The notes: a model not told the origin generated them from the sequence alone. A DNA stretch of 64,000 nt from PALSA-693 sp963702305 (GCA_963702305.1 CAVPBX010000017.1:132632-196631); one strand, 5' to 3'; positions 16,741 through 25,333 are shown, counted from the stretch's first letter. Made by a program: numbers and translations.

Positions 16741-17498
16741 CGGTCCCCGCCGGTGTCCCGTTTGGCCACGAAGGCGTCCCGATGCTCGTCGGCCACCCCG
16801 GACAGGTTGAGCTCGAAGGTAAAACCCTGCTCGTATCGGTAGGAGCGCTTGACGTCCCACAGGTCGATGCCGTTGAGCGATTCCTTGGCGGCCCGGATGA
16901 CGGTCGGCGACTTGGCGGCGATCGTCCCGGCCACCTGGGCGGCGGCCTCGTCGAGTTCGGGCCGGGGGACGACGGCCCACACCGAGCCGTAGGCGTGGAG
17001 CTCGGCGGCCGTCGCGGTCGCCGAGGTGTACACCATGGCCCGCATCTTGTGGGCGGGGACCAGGCGGCTGAGATGGGTGGCCGCCCCCAGCGCCCCCCGA
17101 TCCACCTCGGGCAGGCCGAAGTAGGCGTCGTCGGCTGCGACGATCACGTCGGCATTGCCGGCCAGGCCCACCCCACCGCCGAGGCAGAACCCCTGTACGG
17201 CCGCGATCACCGGCACCGGGCAGTCGTACACCGCGGCGAACGCCGCGAAGCAGCCGCGGTTGGCGCCGATCAGCGCGTCGAATCCCTCCGTGGCTTGCAT
17301 TTCCTTTATGTCGACGCCGGCGTTGAAGCCCCGTCCCTCGGCGCGCAGGATCACCACCCGCACCTCGGGATCACGCCCCAGACGGGCGAGCTCGTCGGCG
17401 ATGGCGTACCAGTCGGCGACCCGGAGGGCGTTGACCGGAGGGCAGTCGACGGTGACCGCGGCCACCCCTTCCTTATCGGTGTGCGACGTGACCGGCAA
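16737..17498 (-). CDS. echA20: EchA20-like enoyl-CoA hydratase/isomerase family enzyme
   Basis: 253 residues, apparently from a TTG preceded by GAGAGGA. Crotonase fold: AEGRGFNAGVDIKEMQ (oxyanion loop), GFCLGGGVGLAGNADVIVA, FGLPEVDRGALGAATHLSRL and a C-terminal YRYEQGFTFELNLSGVADEH. These blocks match my memory of EchA20, which acts on a ring intermediate between IpdF and IpdAB. The start overlaps the end of the upstream TetR gene by 26 bp, so the two are probably co-transcribed. Confidence 0.85.
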   Translation of the reverse strand: MPVTSHTDKEGVAAVTVDCPPVNALRVADWYAIADELARLGRDPEVRVVILRAEGRGFNAGVDIKEMQATEGFDALIGANRGCFAAFAAVYDCPVPVIAAVQGFCLGGGVGLAGNADVIVAADDAYFGLPEVDRGALGAATHLSRLVPAHKMRAMVYTSATATAAELHAYGSVWAVVPRPELDEAAAQVAGTIAAKSPTVIRAAKESLNGIDLWDVKRSYRYEQGFTFELNLSGVADEHRDAFVAKRDTGGDR

Positions 17499-18174
17499 CC
17501 GCTTCCTCTCTCTGCTGGGCTGGGGACGGGGGCAGTCCGGGTCCGGGCGACAGCGGGCCGCGCTCGGAGAACTCCAGCACGATCCACACCGCTCGGCTGA
17601 TGTGGTCGTAGACCTGGGCGATCGACTGGGCCCCGACGACCCACTGGCGCAGCTGCAGGTCGAACACCGAGCTCGCGACCCGCACCACGTCGCGCGTCAC
17701 GTCGGGCGGCAGGCCGTGGACGGCTTCGAGGTAGATGTCGGTGTTGCGGGCCATGTTGCGGGCGAAGATCTCGCGGGTGAACGGATCCTCCGACGCCTCG
17801 AGGGCCATGACGACCCGGGCCAGCTGCGGCCAGCCTTGGAACGCCCGCATCGACCGGTGCAGGACGTCGGTCAAGCGCGCCGCGTTGGTGTCGCCGCGGA
17901 GCGGCCGGCGCTCGACGTTGGTGCGCAGATGGCTGGCCCAGTCGGCCAGCACTTCCGCGAACAGGTGATCCTTGGACTGGAAGTAGCGGTACACGGTGCC
18001 CAGCGCCACGTCGGCCTCGGCGGCCACGTCCTTCATCTGGATCTGGGTGTGCTCGTGGGTGCGCAGCAGGGTCAAGCCGGCCTTCACGATCCGATCCCGC
18101 CGCTCCCGCTGGGTCGGCGTGAGGGACTCGGGCAGGGGCGGCGCACTCACCCTCGGGGCGGCATGCTTGGGCAC
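17473..18174 (-). CDS. TetR-family regulator heading the echA20-ipdABC operon
   Basis: 233 residues, GTG start. N-terminal TetR DNA-binding domain at residues 22-72: RERRDRIVKAGLTLL, then MKDVAAEADVALGTVYRYFQSKDHLFAEVL. The ligand domain is unassigned, and a proline-rich tail follows. Its helix-turn-helix is closer to KstR-type (VALGTVYRYF) than to what I recall of KstR2, yet it occupies the KstR2 position. A repressor of this operon responding to a CoA thioester is inferred. Divergent from the amidohydrolase across 188 bp. Confidence 0.8.
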   Translation of the reverse strand: MPKHAAPRVSAPPLPESLTPTQRERRDRIVKAGLTLLRTHEHTQIQMKDVAAEADVALGTVYRYFQSKDHLFAEVLADWASHLRTNVERRPLRGDTNAARLTDVLHRSMRAFQGWPQLARVVMALEASEDPFTREIFARNMARNTDIYLEAVHGLPPDVTRDVVRVASSVFDLQLRQWVVGAQSIAQVYDHISRAVWIVLEFSERGPLSPGPGLPPSPAQQREEAVAGHVAHR

Positions 18175-18287
18175 GAAAGGACTCTCGCTACCTCTCCGGG
18201 GGTCTGGGGCGCCCAGGTGGTGGGCTTGCCGGCGATGGACCGGCGGAACGGCCGCGTGACTGGTACGGCCGAGTGACAGGTCTGGCT

Positions 18288-18316
18288 TTGACTTCTCTGG
18301 AAGCTGATTCTACCTT
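18288..18316 (+). promoter_or_regulatory. candidate promoter for the amidohydrolase gene
   Basis: TTGACT at 18288-18293 and TACCTT at 18311-18316 are separated by 17 bp, close to a vegetative sigma consensus, 47 bp before the ATG at 18363. The spacer contains GGAAGCTGATTCT, a degenerate relative of the KstR dyad (two mismatches in the AAC/GTT core), placed where a repressor would block polymerase. Confidence 0.45.
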
Positions 18317-18362
18317 AGCGGGGCACCCGTCGGACCGGGCGCGACGACACAGGGGAGTGGCC

Positions 18363-19238
18363 ATGCCGATGCCTCAAGGGCTTCCGATCATCGACACCAT
18401 GATTGGCTTCCCCGTGGCCAGTTTCGACGACACCTACGACTTCATCCGGCGCCAGACCAAGGATGTCGAGTCGCAAGAGGGAATGCGATTCCCGGTCGAG
18501 TACATGTTCAAGGACGTGCCCGAGGGTCACGACGGCGCCAGCGACCCGGTGGCGACGACCCTCGCCCAGATGGACCGCTTCGGCATCGCCAAGGGGGTGA
18601 TCGGCACCGGCCGCGACGGGGTGTCCGACCGGGCCCTCAAGGGTCATCCCGACCGGTTCGTCGGCCGGTGCAGTGTCGATCCCAACCAGGGCATGGCCGC
18701 CATCCGCAAGATCGTGACCGACTTCGACGAGCTCGGCATCCGGGCGGTGTCGGTCTTCCCTGCCGGCACCTTTCCGCAGGTCCCGATCAACGACAAAAAG
18801 ATGTACCCGATCTACGCCAAGTGCGTGGAACTCGGCCTCTCGGTGTGGGTCAACGCCGGCATACCCGGCCCCCGCCTGCGCGGCCTGTGCCAGCACGTGG
18901 AGTTGATCGACGAAGTCATGTACGACTTTCCCGAGCTCACCTTCGTGACCATGCACGGCTGCGAACCGTGGGAGGACCTGGCCGTAAAGCTCATGCTGAA
19001 ATGGCCGGGTCTGCACTACGCCACATCGGCCTTTGCGCCCAAGTACTACCCCAAGGCGGTGGTGGACTACGCCAACACCCGCGGCGCCGACAAGGTCATC
19101 TACGCCGGCTACTACCCGATGGGCCTCTCCTTGGAGCGCATCATGAAGGAACTTCCGGACGTGCCGTTCCGGGACGGGGTGTGGCCGAAGTTCCTGTTCG
19201 AGAACGCCGCCCGGGTGTTGGGGATCGACGGGGCCTGA
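18363..19238 (+). CDS. amidohydrolase-2 family metal-dependent hydrolase
   Basis: 291 residues from the ATG at 18363. Features: PIIDTMIGFP in place of the first HxH metal site, RFVGRCSVDPNQGM, FPAGTFPQVPINDKKMYPIY, FVTMHGCEPWEDLAVKLM with a candidate metal His, and DKVIYAGYYPMGLSLERIM. TIM-barrel amidohydrolase-2 members include ACMSD-like decarboxylases and hydrolases. The usual N-terminal HxH is replaced by DTM, so metal binding may be reduced. I recall such genes in actinobacterial sterol clusters; the reaction is not known to me. Confidence 0.75.
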   Translation: MPMPQGLPIIDTMIGFPVASFDDTYDFIRRQTKDVESQEGMRFPVEYMFKDVPEGHDGASDPVATTLAQMDRFGIAKGVIGTGRDGVSDRALKGHPDRFVGRCSVDPNQGMAAIRKIVTDFDELGIRAVSVFPAGTFPQVPINDKKMYPIYAKCVELGLSVWVNAGIPGPRLRGLCQHVELIDEVMYDFPELTFVTMHGCEPWEDLAVKLMLKWPGLHYATSAFAPKYYPKAVVDYANTRGADKVIYAGYYPMGLSLERIMKELPDVPFRDGVWPKFLFENAARVLGIDGA

Positions 19239-19240
19239 CC

Positions 19241-19703
19241 GTGCTGCCCCTCCAGGAGATATCCGACCGGCTCGAGATCCAGGACCTGCTGGCTCGTTAC
19301 TGCGACGCGGTCGACCGGCAGGATTGGGACGTCTTCGACCGGATCTTCACCAGGGACGCGGTGATCGACTACCGGGCCTTGGGCGGCTCCTGCGGGGATC
19401 TGACGGTGACCAAGAAGTTCCTGGCCGAGAGCCTGCCGATCTTTGCCAGTTCGCAGCATCTGATCGGTTCGACGGTGCTCGACATCGACGGTGACACGGC
19501 CCGGGCCCGGACCATCTGCCACAACCCGATGGTGTGGCGCCACGGCGACGACCCGTCGATACTGATGTGCGGCCTGTGGTACCGGGACGAGCTGGTGCGC
19601 ACCGAGCGAGGGCTGGCGCATCCGCAGCCGGGTCGAGGAGCGTAGCTATATGAAAAACCTGGCCTCGGCCCGCCCAGCGGGACAAGGCGGCCAGGCCAGT
19701 TAG
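19241..19703 (+). CDS. SnoaL-like/NTF2-fold protein, frameshifted near its end
   Basis: GTG start 2 bp after the amidohydrolase stop. The N-terminus EISDRLEIQDLLARYCDAVDRQDWDVFDRIFT is the classic SnoaL-like ring-hydratase/isomerase fold. The frame as given stops at 19645 after an atypical tail. Removing one G from the GGG near 19610 restores GWRIRSRVEERSYMKNL, the normal family C-terminus, ending at the TAG 19701-19703 (about 153 residues). Steroid delta-isomerases and unrelated cyclases share this fold; the exact activity is unknown. Translationally linked to the amidohydrolase. Confidence 0.72.
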
Positions 19704-19789
19704 CCGGGCTGCCTAGGCTGCCGGCCCGTCACCCGAACGCCGTCCGGCTGCGTCGACCGCACCGACCGCACCGAAGAGAGGGGAATCCC

Positions 19790-20590
19790 ATGCCGCAGGT
19801 TTTGGTGGAGCGCGACGGCGCCACCATGGTGGTCACGCTCAACCGGCCCCAGCGCATGAACGCCTTCACCGGCACCATGCTGGTGACGCTGGTCGACGCC
19901 TACACCGAAGCGGCTGCCGACGACGACGTGCGCTGCATCATCCTGACCGGCGCCGGCGGCAACTTCTCGTCCGGCGCCGACCTGCGGGCCATGGCCGGCG
20001 ACAGCGACGAGGACGGCGCCCGTCCGGACGTGGCCGAGCGCATGGCCGCGGACCCGGACCTGCCGTGGCGGGGGTTCCTCAAGCTGACCCGCCCGCTGAA
20101 GCCGATCATCGCCGCGGTCGAAGGCGTGGCCATCGCCGGCGGCACCGAGATCCTGCTCGGCACCGACATCCGGGTGGCCGGCGAGAGCGCCCGCTTCGGC
20201 GTGTCGGAGGTGCGGTGGTCCCTCTATCCCATGGCCGGCTCAGCGGTGCGGCTGCCGCGGCAGATCCCTTACACGGCGGCGGCGGAGATCCTCCTGACCG
20301 GTAAGCACATCAAGGCGGCCGAGGCCAAGGAGTTGGGCCTCATCGGCCACGTGGTCCCAGACGGGCAGGCGCTGGCCAAAGCCCAGGAGATCGCGGCCCA
20401 AATTTGCCGCAACGGCCCGCTGGCCGTCTCGGCGGTACTCCAGACGCTGCGCACCTCCGGCGGGATCCCGGAAGTCGAAGCCTTCGCCGAGGAGTGGCCC
20501 CGCGGCCAGGCCGTCTTCGCGACCGAGGACGCCAAGGAAGGCCCCAAGGCGTTCGCCGAGAAGCGGACGCCGGACTTTCAGCGGCGGTAG
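19790..20590 (+). CDS. echA19: EchA19-like enoyl-CoA hydratase
   Basis: 266 residues, ATG with GAGAGGGG 7 bp upstream. Crotonase motifs GAGGNFSSGADLRAMAG and VEGVAIAGGTEILLGTDIRVAGESARFGVSE (in two adjoining blocks), WSLYPMAGSAVRLPRQIPYT, GLIGHVVPDGQALAKA and the end DAKEGPKAFAEKRTPDF. The whole pattern matches my memory of EchA19, the hydratase that adds water to the unsaturated cholesterol side-chain CoA ester. The conserved glutamate of IAGGTEIL is present. Confidence 0.85.
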   Translation: MPQVLVERDGATMVVTLNRPQRMNAFTGTMLVTLVDAYTEAAADDDVRCIILTGAGGNFSSGADLRAMAGDSDEDGARPDVAERMAADPDLPWRGFLKLTRPLKPIIAAVEGVAIAGGTEILLGTDIRVAGESARFGVSEVRWSLYPMAGSAVRLPRQIPYTAAAEILLTGKHIKAAEAKELGLIGHVVPDGQALAKAQEIAAQICRNGPLAVSAVLQTLRTSGGIPEVEAFAEEWPRGQAVFATEDAKEGPKAFAEKRTPDFQRR

Positions 20591-20620
20591 GCCGGCGGCC
20601 CCCGGCCGGCCGGAAGGAAG

Positions 20621-20923
20621 TCACTCATCGGGGCCGGCCAGCAGCCGTTCCACGCGCTCCACCTTGGCGGTCAGGGCGTGGTCGTGCCCGGGCCGCACGT
20701 CCAGCTTGATCACGACGCTCACGCGGGGCGCGGCCTCGCCGACCCGGTCGACGCAGGCCCGGATCAGCGCCATCACCTCGTCCCATTCGCCCTCCACGTT
20801 GGTAAACATGGCGTTCGTCTCGTTGGGCAACCCGGACTCCCGCACCAGGCGGACCGCCTCCGCCACGGCGGAGCCGACCGAATCTCCCGTTCCGAGGGGG
20901 GTGATGGAAAAGGCCGCGAGCAT
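20621..20923 (-). CDS. thiamine-binding/MTH1187-family small protein
   Basis: 100 residues. MLAAFSITPLGTGDSVGSAVAEAVRLV, ESGLPNETNAMFTNVEGEWDEVMALI and PRVSVVIKLDVRPGHDHAL match the UPF0045/MTH1187 ferredoxin-like fold, some members of which bind thiamine or hydroxymethylpyrimidine. Cytosolic, probably homotetrameric by family. Unrelated to the flanking steroid genes as far as can be seen. Confidence 0.8.
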   Translation of the reverse strand: MLAAFSITPLGTGDSVGSAVAEAVRLVRESGLPNETNAMFTNVEGEWDEVMALIRACVDRVGEAAPRVSVVIKLDVRPGHDHALTAKVERVERLLAGPDE

Positions 20924-21019
20924 GCCCGAGTCTGCCGCACCGCCGCCCTCCGCCCGCCACTTGCCGGCACTTGCCGGCTACTTGCCGCCCCGCTCCCTCG
21001 GCCCCTACGCTCTCCGAAA

Positions 21020-21033
21020 TAGAACGTGATCTA
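21020..21033. promoter_or_regulatory. KstR-type operator before the SDR-kstR pair
   Basis: TAGAACGTGATCTA fits the KstR consensus T-N2-AAC-N2-GTT-N2-A with one mismatch (GAT for GTT). It lies 54 bp upstream of the GTG at 21087, adjacent to an A/T-rich TAATAC that could be a -10 element. Since the second gene of this pair is KstR-like, this suggests autoregulation. Confidence 0.6.
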
Positions 21034-21086
21034 ATACCGAGCGCCGGCCGGCCACCCGTCAGCGCCCTGGCGCCGGGGAGAAGCTG

Positions 21087-21851
21087 GTGAACGAGCCCAT
21101 GCGTCGGTTCGCAGGCAAGGTCGCCATCATCACCGGGGCGGCCTCGGGGATCGGCCGGGCCACGGCCCGGCGACTCGGGTCCGAGGGGGCGGCCGTGGCC
21201 TGCCTCGACCTCAGCGGCGACGCCGCCGAGGAGGTGGCGACCGCCATCGGGGCGGACGGCGGGCAGGCCGCAGCACTGACGTGCGACGTGGCCGACCCGG
21301 CCCAGGTCCAACACGCCGTCAGCGCCGCGGTCGAGCGGTTCGGCCCCCCGGACGTGGTGTGCAGCATCGCCGGCATCGGGCGCTTTTATCACAGCACCGA
21401 GATGACCCCCGAGCAGTGGAAGCGCATGATCGACGTCAACCTCACCGGCACCTTCCTGGTGGACCAGGCCGTGCTGCCGCACATGCTCGACCGCGGCGGG
21501 GTCATCATCAACACCGCGTCAACCTCCGCGGTCATGGCCCAGCCCTACCAGGCGGCCTACTGCGCCTCGAAGGGCGGCGTGCTCATGCTGACCAAGGCCC
21601 TGGCCCTGGAGTACTGGGACCGCCACGTACGCATCAACGCCATCGCCCCGGGCGGTGTCGACACCCCCATCATCAACGACTTCGCCGATCTGCCCGAGGG
21701 GGCGGACATCAAGCGGATCATGCGCTACCTGTCGCCGATGGGTTTCTGCCAGCCGGAGGACGTGGCTTCGCTCTACGCCTACGTGGCCTCGGACGAGGCC
21801 CACTACATGACCGGCAGCATCGTGGGCATGGATGGTGGGATCACCCTGTGA
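21087..21851 (+). CDS. SDR-family dehydrogenase coupled to the KstR-like gene
   Basis: 254 residues from GTG 21087, with an ATG at 21099 as alternative. Classical SDR: TGAASGIGRATARRL, CSIAGIGRFY (in place of NNAG), NTASTSAVMAQPYQAAYCASKGG (Ser, Tyr-x3-Lys) and a C-terminal YMTGSIVGMDGGITL. Probably acts on a hydroxysteroid or hydroxyacyl-CoA. The stop overlaps the start of the TetR gene (GTGA). Confidence 0.8.
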   Translation: MNEPMRRFAGKVAIITGAASGIGRATARRLGSEGAAVACLDLSGDAAEEVATAIGADGGQAAALTCDVADPAQVQHAVSAAVERFGPPDVVCSIAGIGRFYHSTEMTPEQWKRMIDVNLTGTFLVDQAVLPHMLDRGGVIINTASTSAVMAQPYQAAYCASKGGVLMLTKALALEYWDRHVRINAIAPGGVDTPIINDFADLPEGADIKRIMRYLSPMGFCQPEDVASLYAYVASDEAHYMTGSIVGMDGGITL

Positions 21852-22471
21852 GCGGGGGACGATCGGCAGCGGCGGAGGACGAACACGAGAAGGCGCCGGC
21901 CGGCGGCCGGCTCACCGCCAGCCAGGCGGACCGCCGCCGCCGGGTGGTCGAGGCCGCGGTGCAGCTGGCGTCGGAAGGCGGTTACGAGCTGGTGCAGATG
22001 CGGGACGTGGCGACCCGGGCCAACGTCGCCCTCGGGACCATCTACCGCTATTTCGAATCCAAGGACCAGCTGCTCGGGGCCGCCCTGGTCGAGTGGGCCG
22101 AGGGCCTGGAGCGGCGCCTGGGCCAGCGGCCGCCGGTGGGCGACACCGCTGAAGCCCGGGTGGTCGACGTGCTGCGCCGGGCCTGCCGGGCGATCGAGCG
22201 CAACCAGCCCCTCAGCTCCGCCCTCATCACCGCCGTGAGCAGCCACGACGAAGGGATCAGCCGCTTCCAGGCCGAGGTCGACGAGGTGCTGGTGCGCATG
22301 CTCGACGGCGCCCTGACGGGCCTGACCGCCAGCCGACGGGACGGTGTGGTCCGGATCCTGTCGCACGTGTGGTTCGCGGCGCTGATCGGCTGGGTGCACG
22401 GCTGGCGGGGAGTCCGCAGCGTGGGCGACGAGCTGGAGTTCGCGGCCCGCTTCCTGCTGTCAGGCGACTGA
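21848..22471 (+). CDS. kstR: KstR-like TetR repressor of steroid catabolism
   Basis: 207 residues, GTG start overlapping the SDR stop. The DNA-binding domain QADRRRRVVEAAVQLASEGG, then YELVQMRDVATRANVALGTIYRYFESKDQLL, is very close to my memory of KstR (GGYEAVQMRAVADRADVAVGTLYRYFPSK). The C-terminal LSHVWFAALIGWVHGWR block also fits the KstR ligand domain. KstR represses sterol uptake, side-chain and A/B-ring genes until a 3-oxo-cholestenoyl-CoA-type ligand accumulates. The matching operators at 21020 and 25292 strengthen the call. Confidence 0.82.
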   Translation: MSGGRSAAAEDEHEKAPAGGRLTASQADRRRRVVEAAVQLASEGGYELVQMRDVATRANVALGTIYRYFESKDQLLGAALVEWAEGLERRLGQRPPVGDTAEARVVDVLRRACRAIERNQPLSSALITAVSSHDEGISRFQAEVDEVLVRMLDGALTGLTASRRDGVVRILSHVWFAALIGWVHGWRGVRSVGDELEFAARFLLSGD

Positions 22472-22495
22472 AACGCCGCCCGAGCCAAACCTGCG

Positions 22496-23533
22496 TTAGC
22501 CCAACACCACCTCGGCCACCCGGGCCAGTTCGGTGACCGAGCGACCCATGACCACCAGGGTGGTGACGCCCGCTTCCTCCCACGCCGACACTTCGTCGCG
22601 AATCCGGTCGGCCGGCCCGATGAGCGAGATGTCATGGACGAGCTGGTCCGGGACCGAGGCGACGGCCTCGTCCCGGCGGTCCTCAAAGAAGAGCCGCTGG
22701 ATCTCCTCGACTTCCCCCTCGTAGCCCATCCGGGCGAACACCTCTTTGTGAAAATTCATGTCCTTGGCGCCCATGCCCCCGATGTAGAAGGCCAGCATCG
22801 GTTTCATGGCCGCCACCGCCCCCTCGATGTCGTCGGTGACGACGACCTGGCAGTTGGAGGCGATCTCAAAGGCGTCGGGCGACCTGCGGGCCCCGGGTCG
22901 GGCGAACCCCTCGGCCAGCCACGATCGGTACATGGCCGAGACCCGGGGCGAGTAATAGATCGGCAGCCAACCGTCGGCGATCTCCGCGGCCAGGGCCACG
23001 TTGCGGGGGCCCTCGGCGCCCATCCAGATCGGAATGTCGGCCCGCAGGGGGTGGGTGATGGACTTGAGGGGCTTGCCCAGGCCGAGCGACCCGGGGCCGG
23101 CGTAGGGGAGGGGATAGTGGGGGCCGGGGCTCGTCACCCGATCCTGGCGGGCGAGGACCTGCCGGACGATGTGGATGTACTCCCGGGTGCGGGCCAGCGG
23201 CTGGCCAAATGGCTGCCCGTACCAGCCTTCGACCACCTGCGGCCCGGAGACCCCCAGCCCCAGGATCAGCCGGCCGCCGCTCAGGTGGTCCAGGGTCAGG
23301 GCGCTCATGGCGGTGGTGGTGGGTGGCCGGGCCGAGATCTGCACGATCGAGGTCCCCAGCTTGATCCGGTGGGTGTGGGCGCCCCACCAGGCCAGCGGGG
23401 TCAGGGCGTCGGATCCCCACGACTCGGCCGTGAACACCGCGTCGAAGCCCAGCTCCTCGGCCCCCTGGATCAGGGCCAGGGCGTCGGTCGGGGGCTGCGC
23501 CCCCCAGTACCCGAGAGTGAGGGCGAGCTTCAC
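22496..23533 (-). CDS. LLM-class F420-dependent oxidoreductase
   Basis: 345 residues from a GTG overlapping the ligase stop by 4 bp. It begins KLALTLGYWGAQPPTDALAL, then FDAVFTAESWGSDALTPLAWWGAHT, TLDHLSGGRLILGLGVSGPQVVEGWYGQ and GAEGPRNVALAAEIADGWLPIYYSPR. This is the pattern I recall for Rv3520c, an F420-linked oxidoreductase in the mycobacterial cholesterol cluster. The reaction is unproven; coupling to a fadD19-like ligase suggests action on side-chain metabolism. Confidence 0.83.
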   Translation of the reverse strand: MKLALTLGYWGAQPPTDALALIQGAEELGFDAVFTAESWGSDALTPLAWWGAHTHRIKLGTSIVQISARPPTTTAMSALTLDHLSGGRLILGLGVSGPQVVEGWYGQPFGQPLARTREYIHIVRQVLARQDRVTSPGPHYPLPYAGPGSLGLGKPLKSITHPLRADIPIWMGAEGPRNVALAAEIADGWLPIYYSPRVSAMYRSWLAEGFARPGARRSPDAFEIASNCQVVVTDDIEGAVAAMKPMLAFYIGGMGAKDMNFHKEVFARMGYEGEVEEIQRLFFEDRRDEAVASVPDQLVHDISLIGPADRIRDEVSAWEEAGVTTLVVMGRSVTELARVAEVVLG

Positions 23534-25204
23534 GAGGGGGTGGCGGTCCGCGCCGGAGCGGGGCGGTCCTGTTGATCGGGCGGTCTGGACGTGGCGAGCT
23601 GACGGGCCCACTGGTAGTCGGGTTTGCCGCTGGGCGAGCGGACCACTTCGTCGACGAGATGCAGCTGCCGGGGCACCTTGTACCCGGCGATCGTGGTCCG
23701 GCAGTGCGCTTGCAGATCGGCCAGGTCGGCCGACACGCCCGGGCGCAGCTGCAGCAGGGCGCTGACGCGTTCGCCCCAGCGTTCGTCCGGGGTGCCCACC
23801 ACGGTGGCGTCGTACACCGCCGGGTGCGACTTGAGGGCGGCCTCCACCTCCTCGGGGTAGATCTTCTCGCCGCCCGAGTTGATCGACACCGATCCTCGGC
23901 CCAGCATGGTGATGGTGCCGTCCGCCTCCACGGTGGCGTAGTCGCCCGGGATGGCGTACCGCACGCCGTCCACCTCGACGAAGGTGGCGGCCGTCTTGAC
24001 CGGGTCGTGGTAGTAGCCGAGCGGGATGTTGCCGGCGCGGGCGACCTTCCCGACAACTCCCGATCCGGGCGCCACCGGCCGGAGGTCGTCGTCGAGGACG
24101 ACCGTGTCGCGCAGGCTGATGACGGTGGGGCCGCCCTGCATCGCGGTCCGGCCGGCGGCGACGAATGACACCCCGTTGGCGCCGGTCTCGGAGCTGCCGA
24201 TGGAATCGGTCATCACCAGGTTGGGGAAGTGCCGAAAGAAGTCCTCTTTGACCGTGGGCGAGAACACCGCGGCGGTGGAGGTGATGGCGACGAGGGAGGA
24301 GGTGTCGTGGCGGGCGCCGGCCCCGTCGAGGGCTTCGACCAAGGGCCGGCCCATGGCGTCGCCGGTGATGAAGAGGACGTTGACCCGTTCCCGGCTGACC
24401 AGGTCCCATACCGCGTGGGGGTCGAACTTGGGCAACAGGACGACCCGATTGCCCTGGAAGCTCTGGCTCATCACACCCCACTGGCTGGCGCCGTGCATGA
24501 GCGGCGCGCAGGGCAGGAACGTCGTCGGGGCGGTACCGGCCGCGTTGCGGGTGATGTCGCCCGGGTCCTTCACCCGTTCGTTCGTCACCGCGTTGATGCC
24601 GCCACCCAGGGCGTAGAACACGTCCTCGTGGCGCCACACCACCCCCTTCGGCAGCCCGGTCGTTCCGCCGGTGTAGAGGATGTAGATGTCGTCGTCGGAG
24701 CGGGGCGCGAAGTCCCGGACCGCCGGCTGGGCCGCCAGCGCGGCTTCGTACCGCTCCGCGTCGTCGCGGACGTCGGCGGCGCCGCTGCCGTCCTCGATGA
24801 CGAGCGAGAAGCGCAGCCCGTCGAGGACGTCCGCCACCTCGGCGACGCGCGGGCGCGAACTCGCGGGCATGGATCAGGCCGACCAGGTCGGCGTTGGAGA
24901 AGATATGGCGCAACTCGTCGGCGACATAGCGGTAGTTGACGTTGATCCATACCGCCCGCAGCTTGAAGATGGCCCAGAGGGCTTCCACCCACTCCACCCT
25001 GTTGTAGGCGTAGATCCCGACGTGGTCGCCTGCGGTGACCCCACGCGCCTGCAGGTGGTGGGCCAGCTGGTTGGCTCGCCGGTCCATCTCGGCGTAGGTG
25101 CGCCGCTGGTCACCCGCCACCAGGTACTCCCGGTCGGCAAAGGTATCGACGGCGAATTCGAAGAGATCAGCCAGGTTCGCCTTCACGGCTGGCCAGTAGA
25201 ACAC
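23530..25204 (-). CDS. fadD19: steroid-CoA ligase, FadD19-like, with a frameshift
   Basis: The N-terminal 117 residues (from ATG 25204: NLADLFEFAVDTFADREYLV ... FSNADLVGLIHAREFAP) and the remaining 440 are one base out of phase. Removing one C from the CCC near 24852 gives a continuous protein of about 557 residues. Motifs: IYILYTGGTTGLPKGVVWRH, DSIGSSETGANG, RYAIPGDYATVEADGTITML, GSVSINSGGEKIYPEEVE and RSPSGKPDYQWA. FadD19 activates C-26 steroid acids to CoA esters at the start of side-chain beta-oxidation. Divergent from fadE26 with a KstR-type operator between. Confidence 0.8.
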
Positions 25205-25291
25205 GATTTCACCGCGGCTTCAATCTCGGCGGCCAGGCGTGTCCCGGCCACTGGACCGCGCCCCCCGGACCCATCCCCTCGACTCGCTTTC

Positions 25292-25305
25292 TAGAACACG
25301 TTCTT
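25292..25305. promoter_or_regulatory. KstR-type operator between fadD19 and fadE26
   Basis: TAGAACACGTTCTT contains the perfect dyad AGAAC-AC-GTTCT and fits T-N2-AAC-N2-GTT-N2-A except for the last base. It sits in the 129-bp divergent region, next to TATACA (25305-25310), so one bound dimer could control both directions. Confidence 0.75.
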
Positions 25306-25333
25306 ATACAGTGAGGCGCCGGGAGGGCTGACC

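Noticed and set aside
19640..19700. Rho-independent terminator (CCTGGCC/GGCCAGG stem) after the SnoaL-like gene
   Set aside because: The stem falls inside the restored coding end of the gene and no T-run follows.
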